NCBI GenBank assembly: GCA_030698965.1
Contig: JAUYLM010000060.1
Location: forward strand, 1-19,895
Reading direction: 5' to 3'
Length of the DNA: 19,895 bases
From: a bacterium
GTDB lineage: Bacteria; Patescibacteriota; Minisyncoccia; Phycocordibacterales; PALSA-1337
Below, piece by piece: positions 6,583 through 13,705 of this stretch. Below the pieces are notes generated by a model. The model did not search any database, was not told the origin of the DNA, and saw nothing but the letters and a program-made list of their open reading frames with translations. The position numbers and the translations under genes were made by a program. Every line of letters begins with the position of its first letter. Within the stretch, counting starts at the first letter, position 1.

Positions 6583-7761
6583 ATGAGCAGAATAATTGAT
6601 GTTATCATATCGTTAACAATGAGTAGAGTAAATAAGCTTCAAGTAGTCATAATCGGGGGAGGTTTCGGTGGAACGGTCACGGCAAAATATTTGAAGCCTC
6701 TCATAATGTCTGGAAAAATTGACGTGACAATCATCAATCGCGGATATTATTTCGTTTTCCATCCCCTTCTCCACGAAGTCGCGACCGGCGCACTCTATCC
6801 AGACACCGTCCTCGAACCTATAAAAGATATTTTCAAGCATAGCAATGTAAATCTCGTCAGAGACCTGGCAACCGGCATTGACCCTATAAAGAAGGTTGTT
6901 TCGCTTTCCAATGGAAGCATTTCTTATGACTACCTCGTCATATCCTCCGGCGCGGAAACAAACTACTATGGAGTGGTCGGAGCAAAAGAAAATACTATTA
7001 CCCTCAAGGACCTGGATGATGCGGTAAGGATTAAAAGGGTTTTGATTGAAGCGTCGAAGTCGTGTGCTGTCATAGGAGCAGGAGCTACAGGAGTGGAACT
7101 GGCTGCGGAGATTGTGGAATTCAGAAAAAGCATGGAAGTATGCCTGGTGGCGGCCAGTCCGGATGTTCTGCCGAATTTTCCCGTAGAATTGCGAAAGATA
7201 GCCTATGACCGCCTCGTGAAAAAAGGAATAAAAGTGATGACAGGAGAAACGGTAGTGGAAGTAAAGCAGGAAAATAATATGAAGAAGATAATCTTCGTCG
7301 ACAAATCATTCATTGAGGCGGAAGTGGTGATCTGGGTAGCAGGAGTAAAGCCTTCCGTGATCGAAGTTCCAGGAGCAGAAAAAGAAAAGTCTGGCAGGAT
7401 TAAAATAGACGAATTTCTAAAGGTGGAGGGCGTGCGGGATATTTTTTCTCTGGGAGATGTATCGGGCACTTCCCCCATGCTTGCTCAAGTAGCGGTACAG
7501 CAGGGGAAAATTGCCGCGAAAAATATAATTTCTACCATATGCAGAAAACCTCTGGTTCCATTTAAATTCAAAGAAAAAGGACTTCTCATCTCGCTCGGAC
7601 AATGGCACGCCGCCGGACAGCTATTCGGAGTATCTATGAAGGGTCCTTTCATGTGGTGGGTGTGGAGGACTGTATACCTATTTAATTTTCACTCATGGAA
7701 AAAAAGGCTGAAAATAGCCTTTGAGTGGACCATAGATATTTTCTGGCCAAGAAGGTATTAG
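6583..7761 (+). CDS. ndh: Type II NADH:quinone oxidoreductase (NDH-2 family, FAD)
   Basis: A 392-residue two-dinucleotide-binding flavoprotein. The FAD Rossmann motif IIGGGFGG (residues 23-30), the NAD(P)-binding motif VIGAGATGVELAAE (about 163-176) and the second FAD motif SLGDVS (about 291-296) are all present in order. The C-terminal tail (WWVWRTVYLF ... IDIFWPRRY) is aromatic and basic, like the amphipathic membrane anchor of NDH-2 enzymes, which pass electrons from NADH to quinone without pumping protons. Start is uncertain: ATG 6583 lies near a TATAAT, while ATG 6619 (MSRVNKLQ) is closer to the conserved Rossmann start; neither has a Shine-Dalgarno. In an organism this reduced a full respiratory chain is unlikely, so it may serve NADH reoxidation or oxygen removal; that is inference. 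Confidence 0.88.
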   Translation: MSRIIDVIISLTMSRVNKLQVVIIGGGFGGTVTAKYLKPLIMSGKIDVTIINRGYYFVFHPLLHEVATGALYPDTVLEPIKDIFKHSNVNLVRDLATGIDPIKKVVSLSNGSISYDYLVISSGAETNYYGVVGAKENTITLKDLDDAVRIKRVLIEASKSCAVIGAGATGVELAAEIVEFRKSMEVCLVAASPDVLPNFPVELRKIAYDRLVKKGIKVMTGETVVEVKQENNMKKIIFVDKSFIEAEVVIWVAGVKPSVIEVPGAEKEKSGRIKIDEFLKVEGVRDIFSLGDVSGTSPMLAQVAVQQGKIAAKNIISTICRKPLVPFKFKEKGLLISLGQWHAAGQLFGVSMKGPFMWWVWRTVYLFNFHSWKKRLKIAFEWTIDIFWPRRY

Positions 7762-7793
7762 AAATTTAAACCTCTACCGAGTACGTCTCTACA

Positions 7794-8426
7794 TTACGGA
7801 GCTAATTCCGCAGTGACAATGATGCGTGTGTCGTATGTCTTGTCTTTCCAAACCCATTTCCCATCGCATGTTATAAGGCGCAAAAGAGGAGCTTCATTTT
7901 CATTGAAAATCATATCGGTAGGGACGTCTTTGTAATCATACGAGTCCACTCCGGACACCACAAAACGAACCTCTGTATTGTCAGAATCATAAACATATAT
8001 TTCGTCTCCTTCCTGGAGATCATCGAGATACTTGAAGACTCCATTCAGGCCAAGACCATTGTCGGCATGTCCTCCAACAACCGCGCTTCCCATTTCACCT
8101 GGAATTGCCCCGTACTTATACCATCCGACAGTATGAAAAGTAGTGGGAATCCCCATAGTTCCATTCTTTGCAACGCCTACATGCTCAACCCTAGCATCCA
8201 CAGAAATAGCGGGGATGACCAACTTTTGGGGCTTCTTAAATAAAGCCGGAGGGGAAGCGTCCTCGATCGGAAGCTCCGCCGTAACGGCTAAAATGGGAGA
8301 TTCTTCAGCGCCCACCACATTAAAAGCACCTGCCAATGAAGTCCACAGCAAGCCAAAGAAAAAAGATGCTGACAAGAATGTCATCACTAAGACGAAAAAT
8401 GTAAATGTGGTATTATTTTTTTTCAT
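7794..8426 (-). CDS. Sortase, class E/F-like
   Basis: A 210-residue transpeptidase that joins sorting-signal proteins to a cell-surface acceptor. An N-terminal signal-anchor (residues 8-34) places the catalytic domain outside. The catalytic triad is visible: His120 in VVGGHADN, Cys187 in LITCDG and Arg201 in TYDTRIIV. IPAISVDARVEHVGV and GWYKYGAIPGEMGSAV match the opening strands of the sortase barrel. It lies just downstream of the VPDTG surface protein, from which it is separated by a terminator-like hairpin at 8451-8472, and is convergent with the NDH-2 gene (32 nt between stops). No Shine-Dalgarno is seen before ATG 8426. It is a diverged paralogue of the sortase at 9041-9622. Confidence 0.92.
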   Translation of the reverse strand: MKKNNTTFTFFVLVMTFLSASFFFGLLWTSLAGAFNVVGAEESPILAVTAELPIEDASPPALFKKPQKLVIPAISVDARVEHVGVAKNGTMGIPTTFHTVGWYKYGAIPGEMGSAVVGGHADNGLGLNGVFKYLDDLQEGDEIYVYDSDNTEVRFVVSGVDSYDYKDVPTDMIFNENEAPLLRLITCDGKWVWKDKTYDTRIIVTAELAP

Positions 8427-8450
8427 ATTTTTGCATGTTTTTAGAATGCG

Positions 8451-8472
8451 AAAACAGATGCCAAGGCACCTG
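8451..8472 (-). terminator. Terminator-like hairpin between surface protein and sortase genes
   Basis: CAGGTGC and GCATCTG (one G-T wobble) pair over a CTTG loop on the minus strand, followed by TTTT. It may uncouple or attenuate sortase expression relative to the surface protein. Confidence 0.55.
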
Positions 8473-8490
8473 TTTCCACTTACAGTCGTC

Positions 8491-8964
8491 TTAGGAGGAC
8501 AATGAGGTTCTGCGTCGAAGAATGTAAGTCACTCCCGTTGCTACTATCAGCCCTGATGCCAAGAGAGATATCCAGGTCAGAAGCGCGCCTCCACCGGCAC
8601 CTGTGTCAGGGACCCCTGGAGTAAAAACCCCGCCGCCAGTTCCACCCGTGCCAGTACCAGGATTTACAACAACCCCCGCAGGTCCTGGGACATTCGGATA
8701 TATGATGTTTCCACCGTATTGCTGGGTAGCCGGATCATAATACGTTCCGTTCGGGAAATAATATCTTTCATTCCCCTGGGCAGTATAGTAAGTACCGGCA
8801 TTCAATCCTCCTGTACTGGTGTTGAATCCATTAACCACCTGCCCGGACTGGTTATAAAGAACTGGTGCATTAGGAGATGGCGTATAAGTCTGAGCAGATA
8901 CTCCCTGGGACACCCCCATCATCACCAATAAGGCAATAACGGCCGTTGAAATAATCTTTTTCAT
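8491..8964 (-). CDS. Sortase-anchored surface protein with VPDTG sorting signal
   Basis: A 157-residue exported protein. A signal peptide (residues 1-24, ending GVSA) precedes a Tyr/Asn/Gly-rich low-complexity mature region (about 25-90) and a Gly/Pro/Thr linker (about 91-117). The C-terminus has a full cell-wall sorting signal: VPDTG (118-122), a hydrophobic helix (about 128-148) and a basic stop RRR (150-152). A sortase would cut between Thr and Gly. It sits between two sortase genes, its likely processors. There are no recognised binding domains; the mature part is short, so it could be a small surface filament subunit or coat protein, which is inference. No clear Shine-Dalgarno before ATG 8964. 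Confidence 0.88.
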   Translation of the reverse strand: MKKIISTAVIALLVMMGVSQGVSAQTYTPSPNAPVLYNQSGQVVNGFNTSTGGLNAGTYYTAQGNERYYFPNGTYYDPATQQYGGNIIYPNVPGPAGVVVNPGTGTGGTGGGVFTPGVPDTGAGGGALLTWISLLASGLIVATGVTYILRRRTSLSS

Positions 8965-9040
8965 ATATTTTCAAGATTGACTTTTAATATCCGACCTTTG
9001 ATTTCTCCGACGTACAACAGCTCTTTATATTACAGAGAAA

Positions 9041-9622
9041 CTATATGGAAAAAGTTTTTTCGGAAACGAGGACCGCTTCAACGATCAGGCGCTGATCATA
9101 GTTTTTTATACTTGGAATAAATTTTCCGTGGCAGGTTATTATCTTGAGGTAAGCTTTTCCTGACTCATGGAAGACTTCTTCTCCGGGGAACTTGTCGGTG
9201 TCATATACATCGGCCGACAGTACTGAATAGTGTAGAAATTGTCCATCATTCATAATGATATATATGTTGTCTCCAGGTTTTACAAGCCTAAGATGCTTGA
9301 ATGGGCCCGGTATCTTGCCTCCATTATCCACATGACCATCTATGACGGCGCTTCCGATCTTTCCAGGGACGGTTCCGTACTTATACCACCCCGCCTCAAC
9401 ATAGTTTTTTGGAACATCCAGCTTACCTTCTTTTGTAATGCCGACGCTTATGACGTTAGTATTCAGGCGCGCGGTTGGTATGATTATGCGTGCGGGTACG
9501 GAGACAGCGATAAGTGTCTTTGCTTTCACTGTGGCCTCTGCCTTGAGTGCGTGTACCGCGACTGGGATGACTATTGATATGAGGATAAATATTCCTATGC
9601 TTTGCTTCTTCTTTCGATCCAT
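9041..9622 (-). CDS. Second sortase, class E/F-like
   Basis: A 193-residue sortase from ATG 9622 (MDRKKKQSIGIFILISIVIPV), a basic n-region and signal-anchor. The frame extends back to 9661 but that overlaps pyrG, so 9622 is preferred. Triad: His97 in VIDGHVDN, Cys164 in IITCHG, Arg178 in YDQRLIV. IIIPTARLNTNVISVGI and GWYKYGTVPGKIGSAV match the other sortase here, but overall identity is moderate, so the two are old paralogues that may have different acceptors or substrates. It begins 10 nt after the pyrG stop. A TATAGT ends 9 nt before its ATG inside the pyrG 3' end and could give it a separate short-leader transcript. Confidence 0.9.
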   Translation of the reverse strand: MDRKKKQSIGIFILISIVIPVAVHALKAEATVKAKTLIAVSVPARIIIPTARLNTNVISVGITKEGKLDVPKNYVEAGWYKYGTVPGKIGSAVIDGHVDNGGKIPGPFKHLRLVKPGDNIYIIMNDGQFLHYSVLSADVYDTDKFPGEEVFHESGKAYLKIITCHGKFIPSIKNYDQRLIVEAVLVSEKTFSI

Positions 9623-9632
9623 TGGTAGTGAA

Positions 9633-11354
9633 CTATACCATGGCCATACTACCCTCAACAATTGCTATTTTCTTGTTTTTCTTGCTCGCTTTTATGAATT
9701 CATTAAACAAAGGGTGGGGTCTCAGCGGCCTAGCTAGAAATTCAGGATGGAACTGGGCTCCAAGGAAAAATGGGTGTGATTCCTTAGGAAGTTCGGCTAT
9801 TTCCATGAGAGTCCCATCCGGAGATTTGCCTGAAAATATCAAACCGCTCTTTTCAATTCTTTCGATGTATTTCGGATTCACCTCGTAGCGATGTCGATGC
9901 CTTTCCTTGATGATAGAAGATCCGTACGCCATCTGTGCGATAGTGCCTTTGGCGAGTTTGGCTGGATAGAGACCGAGCCTCATTGAGCCTCCATAGTTCC
10001 CCTCTGCGATCTTCTTCTTTTGATCAGGCATAATGTCTATAATGAGATGCGGTGATTTCGGATCTATTTCCGCCGTATGCGCTCCGGAAAGGCCGAGAAC
10101 GTTTCTTGCGTATTCTATGGTCATGAGCTGCATGCCATAGCAGATTCCAAAGTAAGGTATCTGGTTTTCGCGGGCGTAGTGGATGACATTGAGCTTGCCC
10201 TCTATGCCGGTTTCTCCAAAGCCTCCAGGAACAAGTATTCCGTCATATCTATCCAGAATCGAGTAGTCAGGATTTCTCACTTCAAAATCACGGGCATTCA
10301 CAGTATGAATTCTGGGCTTTACTTTATTCGCACAGCACGAGTATTTGATTGCCTCAAGAACGGATAGATAGGCGTCCGTCAGAACGAAGTCTCCCGTATT
10401 GAAATATTTTCCAACAATGGCGATATTTACCTCCTCGCTTTGATTCTTTACCCCTTGAGCAAATTTTTTCCACTCATTCAGCCCGGATGAACTCTTTTTT
10501 GTTTCCAGATTCAGGGCCTTAAGGAGAATATTTCCTATGTTGCCTCTTTCAAAATTGAGCGGGACATCGTATATGCTGTCTATATCCGGAGCGGAAATAA
10601 CGTTTTCCGGGTGAACATTGCATGTGAAGGCGATCTTCTCTTTTCTCTTTGTATCAATTGGGAATTCGCTCCTGGCAATAATAAAATCCGCCTGGACTCC
10701 ATGGGAGTTAAGGTCTTTCACGGCGTTCTGCGTCGGCTTGGACTTCATCTCCCCTATTTTGCCTGGAATAGGCAGGTAAGAAACCATGATAAATTGAACG
10801 TCGCCGGGGTTTCTAAATTTCAAAACCCTGGCGGCTTCAATGAACATAATATTCTGATAGTCTCCAACCGTTCCGCCTATTTCAATTATGGAAATATCCG
10901 ACTTGTTTATGACTGCCGCATGCTTTATTCTCCTGACAATCTCTTCCCTGATATGGTCCGCGTCTACGAACTTTCCTCCGTATCCGAGCGAGCGCTCCTT
11001 GTCTATCACATGCTTGTATACCATGCCGGAAGTCATGTAGTCATCATTGGAAAGGTCTTGATTAAGGAACCTTTCATAATTTCCCATGTCTTGGTCCGTC
11101 TCCAGGCCGGAATTCAAAACAAAAACCTCACCATGTTCAGTGGGGCTCATGTTGCCGGCATCGACGTTGAGATACGGGTCAGCCTTTACTAGATTTACTT
11201 TGTAGCCTTTGGCCTGGAGTATGGTTCCGAGAGAAGACGTTGCCACACCCTTCCCCACTCCCGACATTACCCCTCCGACGACAAAAATATATTTGTGATT
11301 TACTTTCTTCTTCTTAACTTTCGCAACTGTCTTTCTGGCGGGTTTCCTTTTCAT
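9633..11354 (-). CDS. pyrG: CTP synthase
   Basis: A 573-residue enzyme making CTP from UTP, ATP and glutamine. The N-terminal synthetase domain (about residues 20-285) opens with YIFVVGGVMSGVGKGVATSS (P-loop) and carries the conserved DPYLNVDAGNMSPTEHGEV block. The C-terminal class I glutamine amidotransferase domain (about 305-550) has the nucleophile Cys in YFGICYGMQ and the His-x-Glu in AQFHPEF. A Lys/Arg-rich extension of about 20 residues precedes the synthetase domain, and a short KASKKNKK tail follows. ATG 11354 is used; the TTG just before it is less likely. There is no Shine-Dalgarno and a TACAAT -10 ends 6 nt upstream, so the mRNA may be leaderless. Downstream are the sortase genes; upstream is the DGR island. 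Confidence 0.97.
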   Translation of the reverse strand: MKRKPARKTVAKVKKKKVNHKYIFVVGGVMSGVGKGVATSSLGTILQAKGYKVNLVKADPYLNVDAGNMSPTEHGEVFVLNSGLETDQDMGNYERFLNQDLSNDDYMTSGMVYKHVIDKERSLGYGGKFVDADHIREEIVRRIKHAAVINKSDISIIEIGGTVGDYQNIMFIEAARVLKFRNPGDVQFIMVSYLPIPGKIGEMKSKPTQNAVKDLNSHGVQADFIIARSEFPIDTKRKEKIAFTCNVHPENVISAPDIDSIYDVPLNFERGNIGNILLKALNLETKKSSSGLNEWKKFAQGVKNQSEEVNIAIVGKYFNTGDFVLTDAYLSVLEAIKYSCCANKVKPRIHTVNARDFEVRNPDYSILDRYDGILVPGGFGETGIEGKLNVIHYARENQIPYFGICYGMQLMTIEYARNVLGLSGAHTAEIDPKSPHLIIDIMPDQKKKIAEGNYGGSMRLGLYPAKLAKGTIAQMAYGSSIIKERHRHRYEVNPKYIERIEKSGLIFSGKSPDGTLMEIAELPKESHPFFLGAQFHPEFLARPLRPHPLFNEFIKASKKNKKIAIVEGSMAMV

Positions 11355-11360
11355 CAAGTC

Positions 11361-11366
11361 ATTGTA
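11361..11366 (-). promoter_or_regulatory. -10 element of pyrG (leaderless geometry)
   Basis: TACAAT on the minus strand lies 6 nt before ATG 11354. No Shine-Dalgarno follows. The -35 is unclear (TTCCAC at about 16 nt). Confidence 0.4.
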
Positions 11367-11483
11367 TCAAATGACAAAATAAGTGGAAAGTTGACAAAGA
11401 TAGTATACGGATGTTGACTTTGGATAAGCATCTGATGTATCATGTGAGCATAGACTGGGGTGTAGGTTTCTTGTCTATGACCC

Positions 11484-11906
11484 TTAGGAGACGGCACATC
11501 GCAAGGTGTGTCGTTTTCCTTTATTCTCCTCTTTATCGGCATAAAGTACATCTCTGATTTTCTTTACCAAATTTTCCTTTCGCGCCTCTATCTTGTCCTA
11601 AGTCATTCCTGCTTTCTTCTTATAGTCATACATCACAGCACCGAGCAAGACATCGCATAACTGCATAAGCATATTAGAATGAGACTCTGCAGCAGAAAAT
11701 CGATTATCTTTATCTGAAAGGAAAATATCTATCATTCTTTGATAAAAAATTCCCGTTGTTTTGCGTACATTATCAAATTTCATTTCAAAATGAGCTTTAT
11801 TCCGGAGAATCTTAATAACATCCTCCTGCTGTCCCCTCGCCAGCAATTCTTCAATAATCTTATCTTTTGACTGTTTCGCAGCAGCATAGGCAGGCGGGGT
11901 GGTCAT
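11484..11906 (-). pseudogene. Degraded DUF3800 remnant overlapping the DGR reverse transcriptase
   Basis: The frame opens with ATG at 11906, overlaps the RT stop by ATGA, runs 102 codons to TAG (11598-11600), and continues open in the same frame for 37 more codons to TAA at 11484. It aligns to the intact DUF3800 protein at 1110-1886 in two blocks: NKAHFEMKFDNV with its HDEMHF region, and SNMLMQLCDVLLGAVMYDY with its SNDLLQVVDLIIGAVSYDL. The first DUF3800 motif (D-E-S/T-G) is missing, about 80 residues between the two blocks are missing (the junction is near NRFSA/AESHSN), and an in-frame TAG follows the second block. Together these indicate a decayed gene. Translation of the 102-residue part could still be coupled to RT, so a small functional product cannot be excluded. 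Confidence 0.7.
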
Positions 11907-12895
11907 TTTTCTATTTGGATCTGATCTTTAATTTTCTTGGTATTGCCATGACTCATAAGACCTAGATACGAGCTTACAACTTCAGAGTTGCCATTGCATG
12001 TTTTCAGTCTTTTGAACATTCTTCTTTTGGTTACCGTCCTCAAGACACGGTGGTCGGGAAAGTGGACCCATCCAAGATAATCAATGCCCGAAGTGATTGT
12101 GCGTATTGATATCTTATTTGGATGAAGATGCAATTTTAATTTATCTGATAGAAATCTTCCGATAAGAGGGATTGTATTTTGCAGTAAAATTTTATCACTT
12201 GAAAATATTACAAAATCATCAGCGTAGCGTATGTAATATTCTGCCTTTATTTTGTGCTTCATGAATTGATCAAATTCATTCATATACACATTCACCAGAA
12301 GTTGTGAGGTAAGATTTCCCAGTGGGAGACCAGTCCCTTTTCCTGTCGAATAAAAACTCCCAATGATTTCTGCTAAAAGTGTGATTATATCCTTATTTGG
12401 AATATATGTAGCCAAAATTGCAATCAATGTCGCCTGATCAACTGAAGCAAAGAATTTTCTGATATCACATTTAAGGACCCATGCTGTTTTTGTGTGATTC
12501 TTGGTTACTTTATTGGAAAAAGAATAGAATCGCTCATTTGCCTTATGCGTTCCTTTGCCGAGCCTACATGATGACGAATCTGATATGAATGTCCGATCAA
12601 AAAACGGATATAGCATTCGATGAAGTGCGTGATGCAATAGCCGGTCTCTCACACATGCCTTATGAATATCTCTTGGCTTCGGATCTGAAATTCTAAACGC
12701 CTCGTATGCTCTATGTTTATAAATTTTTTGAGCAAGATCATGATGAAGAGAAATAATATTTGCCATCAGATTCCGTTCAAATTCCTGCACATCTTTTCTC
12801 TTGCGCTTTCCCCTGACAAACTCCTTCCATGCCTCAAGAAGATTATAGAGCGATATGATATCATAATAGCTATGCTTAAACTGAATTCTAGACAT
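11903..12895 (-). CDS. Diversity-generating retroelement reverse transcriptase
   Basis: A 330-residue RT. RKRKDVQEFERNL (about residues 32-44), VRDRLLHHALHRML (82-95), LKCDIRKFFASVD (141-153, catalytic Asp144), PLGNLTSQ (191-198) and YADD (214-217, catalytic Asp216/217) follow the fingers-palm order. The GNLTSQ form ending in SQ, rather than the SP of most retroviral and group II RTs, is the family mark of DGR RTs. The protein ends after SYLGLMSHGNTKKIK, the usual DGR thumb end, with no maturase or endonuclease domain. I start it at ATG 12895 (MSRIQFKHSYYD), not the GTG at 12955, because the extension would be encoded through a G10 tract and is not conserved-looking. It makes mutagenised cDNA from the TR at 13318-13448 that overwrites the VR of the target gene. 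Confidence 0.95.
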   Translation of the reverse strand: MSRIQFKHSYYDIISLYNLLEAWKEFVRGKRKRKDVQEFERNLMANIISLHHDLAQKIYKHRAYEAFRISDPKPRDIHKACVRDRLLHHALHRMLYPFFDRTFISDSSSCRLGKGTHKANERFYSFSNKVTKNHTKTAWVLKCDIRKFFASVDQATLIAILATYIPNKDIITLLAEIIGSFYSTGKGTGLPLGNLTSQLLVNVYMNEFDQFMKHKIKAEYYIRYADDFVIFSSDKILLQNTIPLIGRFLSDKLKLHLHPNKISIRTITSGIDYLGWVHFPDHRVLRTVTKRRMFKRLKTCNGNSEVVSSYLGLMSHGNTKKIKDQIQIEK

Positions 12896-12907
12896 AACAT
12901 TAAAGAA

Positions 12908-12917
12908 CCCCCCCCCC
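12908..12917. repeat. C10/G10 homopolymer between avd and RT starts
   Basis: Ten consecutive C on + lie in the 31-bp gap between the divergent RT ATG (12895) and the avd TTG (12927). On the minus strand the G run, after TGA, is the only Shine-Dalgarno-like purine stretch upstream of RT. Its length may vary between cells or be a sequencing artefact. Confidence 0.8.
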
Positions 12918-12926
12918 TCACAGATT

Positions 12927-13313
12927 TTGCCTGTTCTAGGTAAGGTAAAGGACACCTATTTATTGTGGCATAGTTATTGCCAGGACATTCCCAAGTCCCA
13001 AAGACACTCATTTGGCTATCGCATTGATTCATTGTTTGTGGAAATTATAGAGGCCATAGCCGCCGCGTCCTTTCTTACAATAGAAGAGAAGCGGCCATAT
13101 GTAAGATTAAGTATAAAAAAGATTGATGCATTGAAGATACTAGCAATGATTCTTTGGGAATCAAAGTCCCTCGATGATAAAAGATATCTTGCTGTATCAA
13201 TAAAGCTCGATGAAATAGGACGAAACTTAGGTGGTTGGCAAGGACAGATAGTAGCACAGCTTTTAAAACAAAACTCTCCCGCCAAAAATAAATCTGGGCC
13301 AGGAGAGAAATGA
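12927..13313 (+). CDS. avd: DGR accessory variability determinant (Avd-like four-helix-bundle protein)
   Basis: A 128-residue, all-helical basic protein. IPKSQRHSFGYRIDSLFVEIIEAI (about residues 21-44), KRPYVRLSIKKIDALKILAMILWE (about 55-78) and YLAVSIKLDEIGRNLGGWQGQ (about 86-106) match the helices of the S23/Avd four-helix-bundle family; the terminal GGWxxQ is characteristic. Avd forms a pentameric ring that binds the DGR RT and the template RNA. The frame is open from a stop at 12882 with no ATG; TTG 12927 (giving xLPVLGKVK) is the best start, ATT 12924 another option. No Shine-Dalgarno. Unusually it is encoded opposite to RT, TR and target; its stop lies 4 nt before the TR. It and RT are divergent with 31 bp between starts, so each promoter must lie inside the other gene or be very compact. 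Confidence 0.9.
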   Translation: MPVLGKVKDTYLLWHSYCQDIPKSQRHSFGYRIDSLFVEIIEAIAAASFLTIEEKRPYVRLSIKKIDALKILAMILWESKSLDDKRYLAVSIKLDEIGRNLGGWQGQIVAQLLKQNSPAKNKSGPGEK

Positions 13314-13317
13314 AGTG

Positions 13318-13448
13318 ATTTGCGAAGCGGAGAGCCGGGTTGTTGTCGTTCCAATCGTTGTCAGTCCAATTCCAGTTGAGAACCACCTTGTCGTCGTTCT
13401 CGTAGAGATACGGGACGTTGAGGTTGCCATTGCTGTTCCGCACGATAC
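13318..13448 (-). repeat. DGR template repeat (TR)
   Basis: 131 bp aligned without gaps to the VR at 13835-13965 (offset 517). There are 20 mismatches by eye; all 20 fall on T of the + strand, that is, on A of the sense (minus) strand, and none of the other bases differ. About half of the 38 sense-strand adenines are changed. The TR is rich in AAC/AAT codons relative to the VR frame (Asn codons are the best randomisable codon), as in known DGRs. The 22-bp sense 3' end, CCCGGCTCTCCGC then TTCGCAAAT, is identical in both repeats and is the probable IMH/priming end. Its 3' sense flank runs straight into avd in antisense. Confidence 0.97.
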
Positions 13449-13705
13449 GTGCAAAATGCCTCCTATGCCACCACCCTTCGAATACTCTCGGGGTTGAATC
13501 GTATTTGGCATCGTAATGCCCTAGCATTCTGCACCAAGTAGCTTCTTTTTTTGAAGTGTCTGCATATATCACTCTACCTGAAGCCGTAACCGCAGATATT
13601 CCCGACATATGGATACTGGATTCGGCCGCTGGAAGCCCGATAAATTTCAGAGCCGCCTGCATGATTCGCCTACTACCGTAATTATCTTATCACATATATA
13701 AATTG
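13449..13705 (-). other. TR upstream region with weak promoter and an ORF through the TR
   Basis: This stretch should hold the 5' part of the TR RNA. On the minus strand TTTCAA, 16 nt and GATAAT (13684-13711) form a weak promoter candidate. A frame from ATG 13662 reads through the TR (giving VRNSNGNLNVPYLYEN ...) and on to 13075, but its last third is antisense to avd, it has no good Shine-Dalgarno, and I see no family. I treat it as probably non-coding template RNA; the part before the TR (MSGISAVTASGRVIYADTSK) might be the remnant of a gene. Confidence 0.35.

Noticed and set aside
11354..11551. 65-codon minus-strand frame in the pyrG-DUF3800 remnant gap
   Set aside because: Overlaps the DUF3800 remnant in another frame; no family, Shine-Dalgarno or codon signal.
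12713..12943. 76-codon + frame antisense to RT, ending beyond the C10 tract
   Set aside because: It could fuse to avd with a tract-length change, but the sequence is only the complement of conserved RT codons.
12896..12955. 20-residue N-terminal extension of RT from GTG 12955
   Set aside because: It is encoded through the G10 tract and avd antisense, has no Shine-Dalgarno, and does not resemble DGR RT N-termini; MSRIQFKHSYYD is the natural start.
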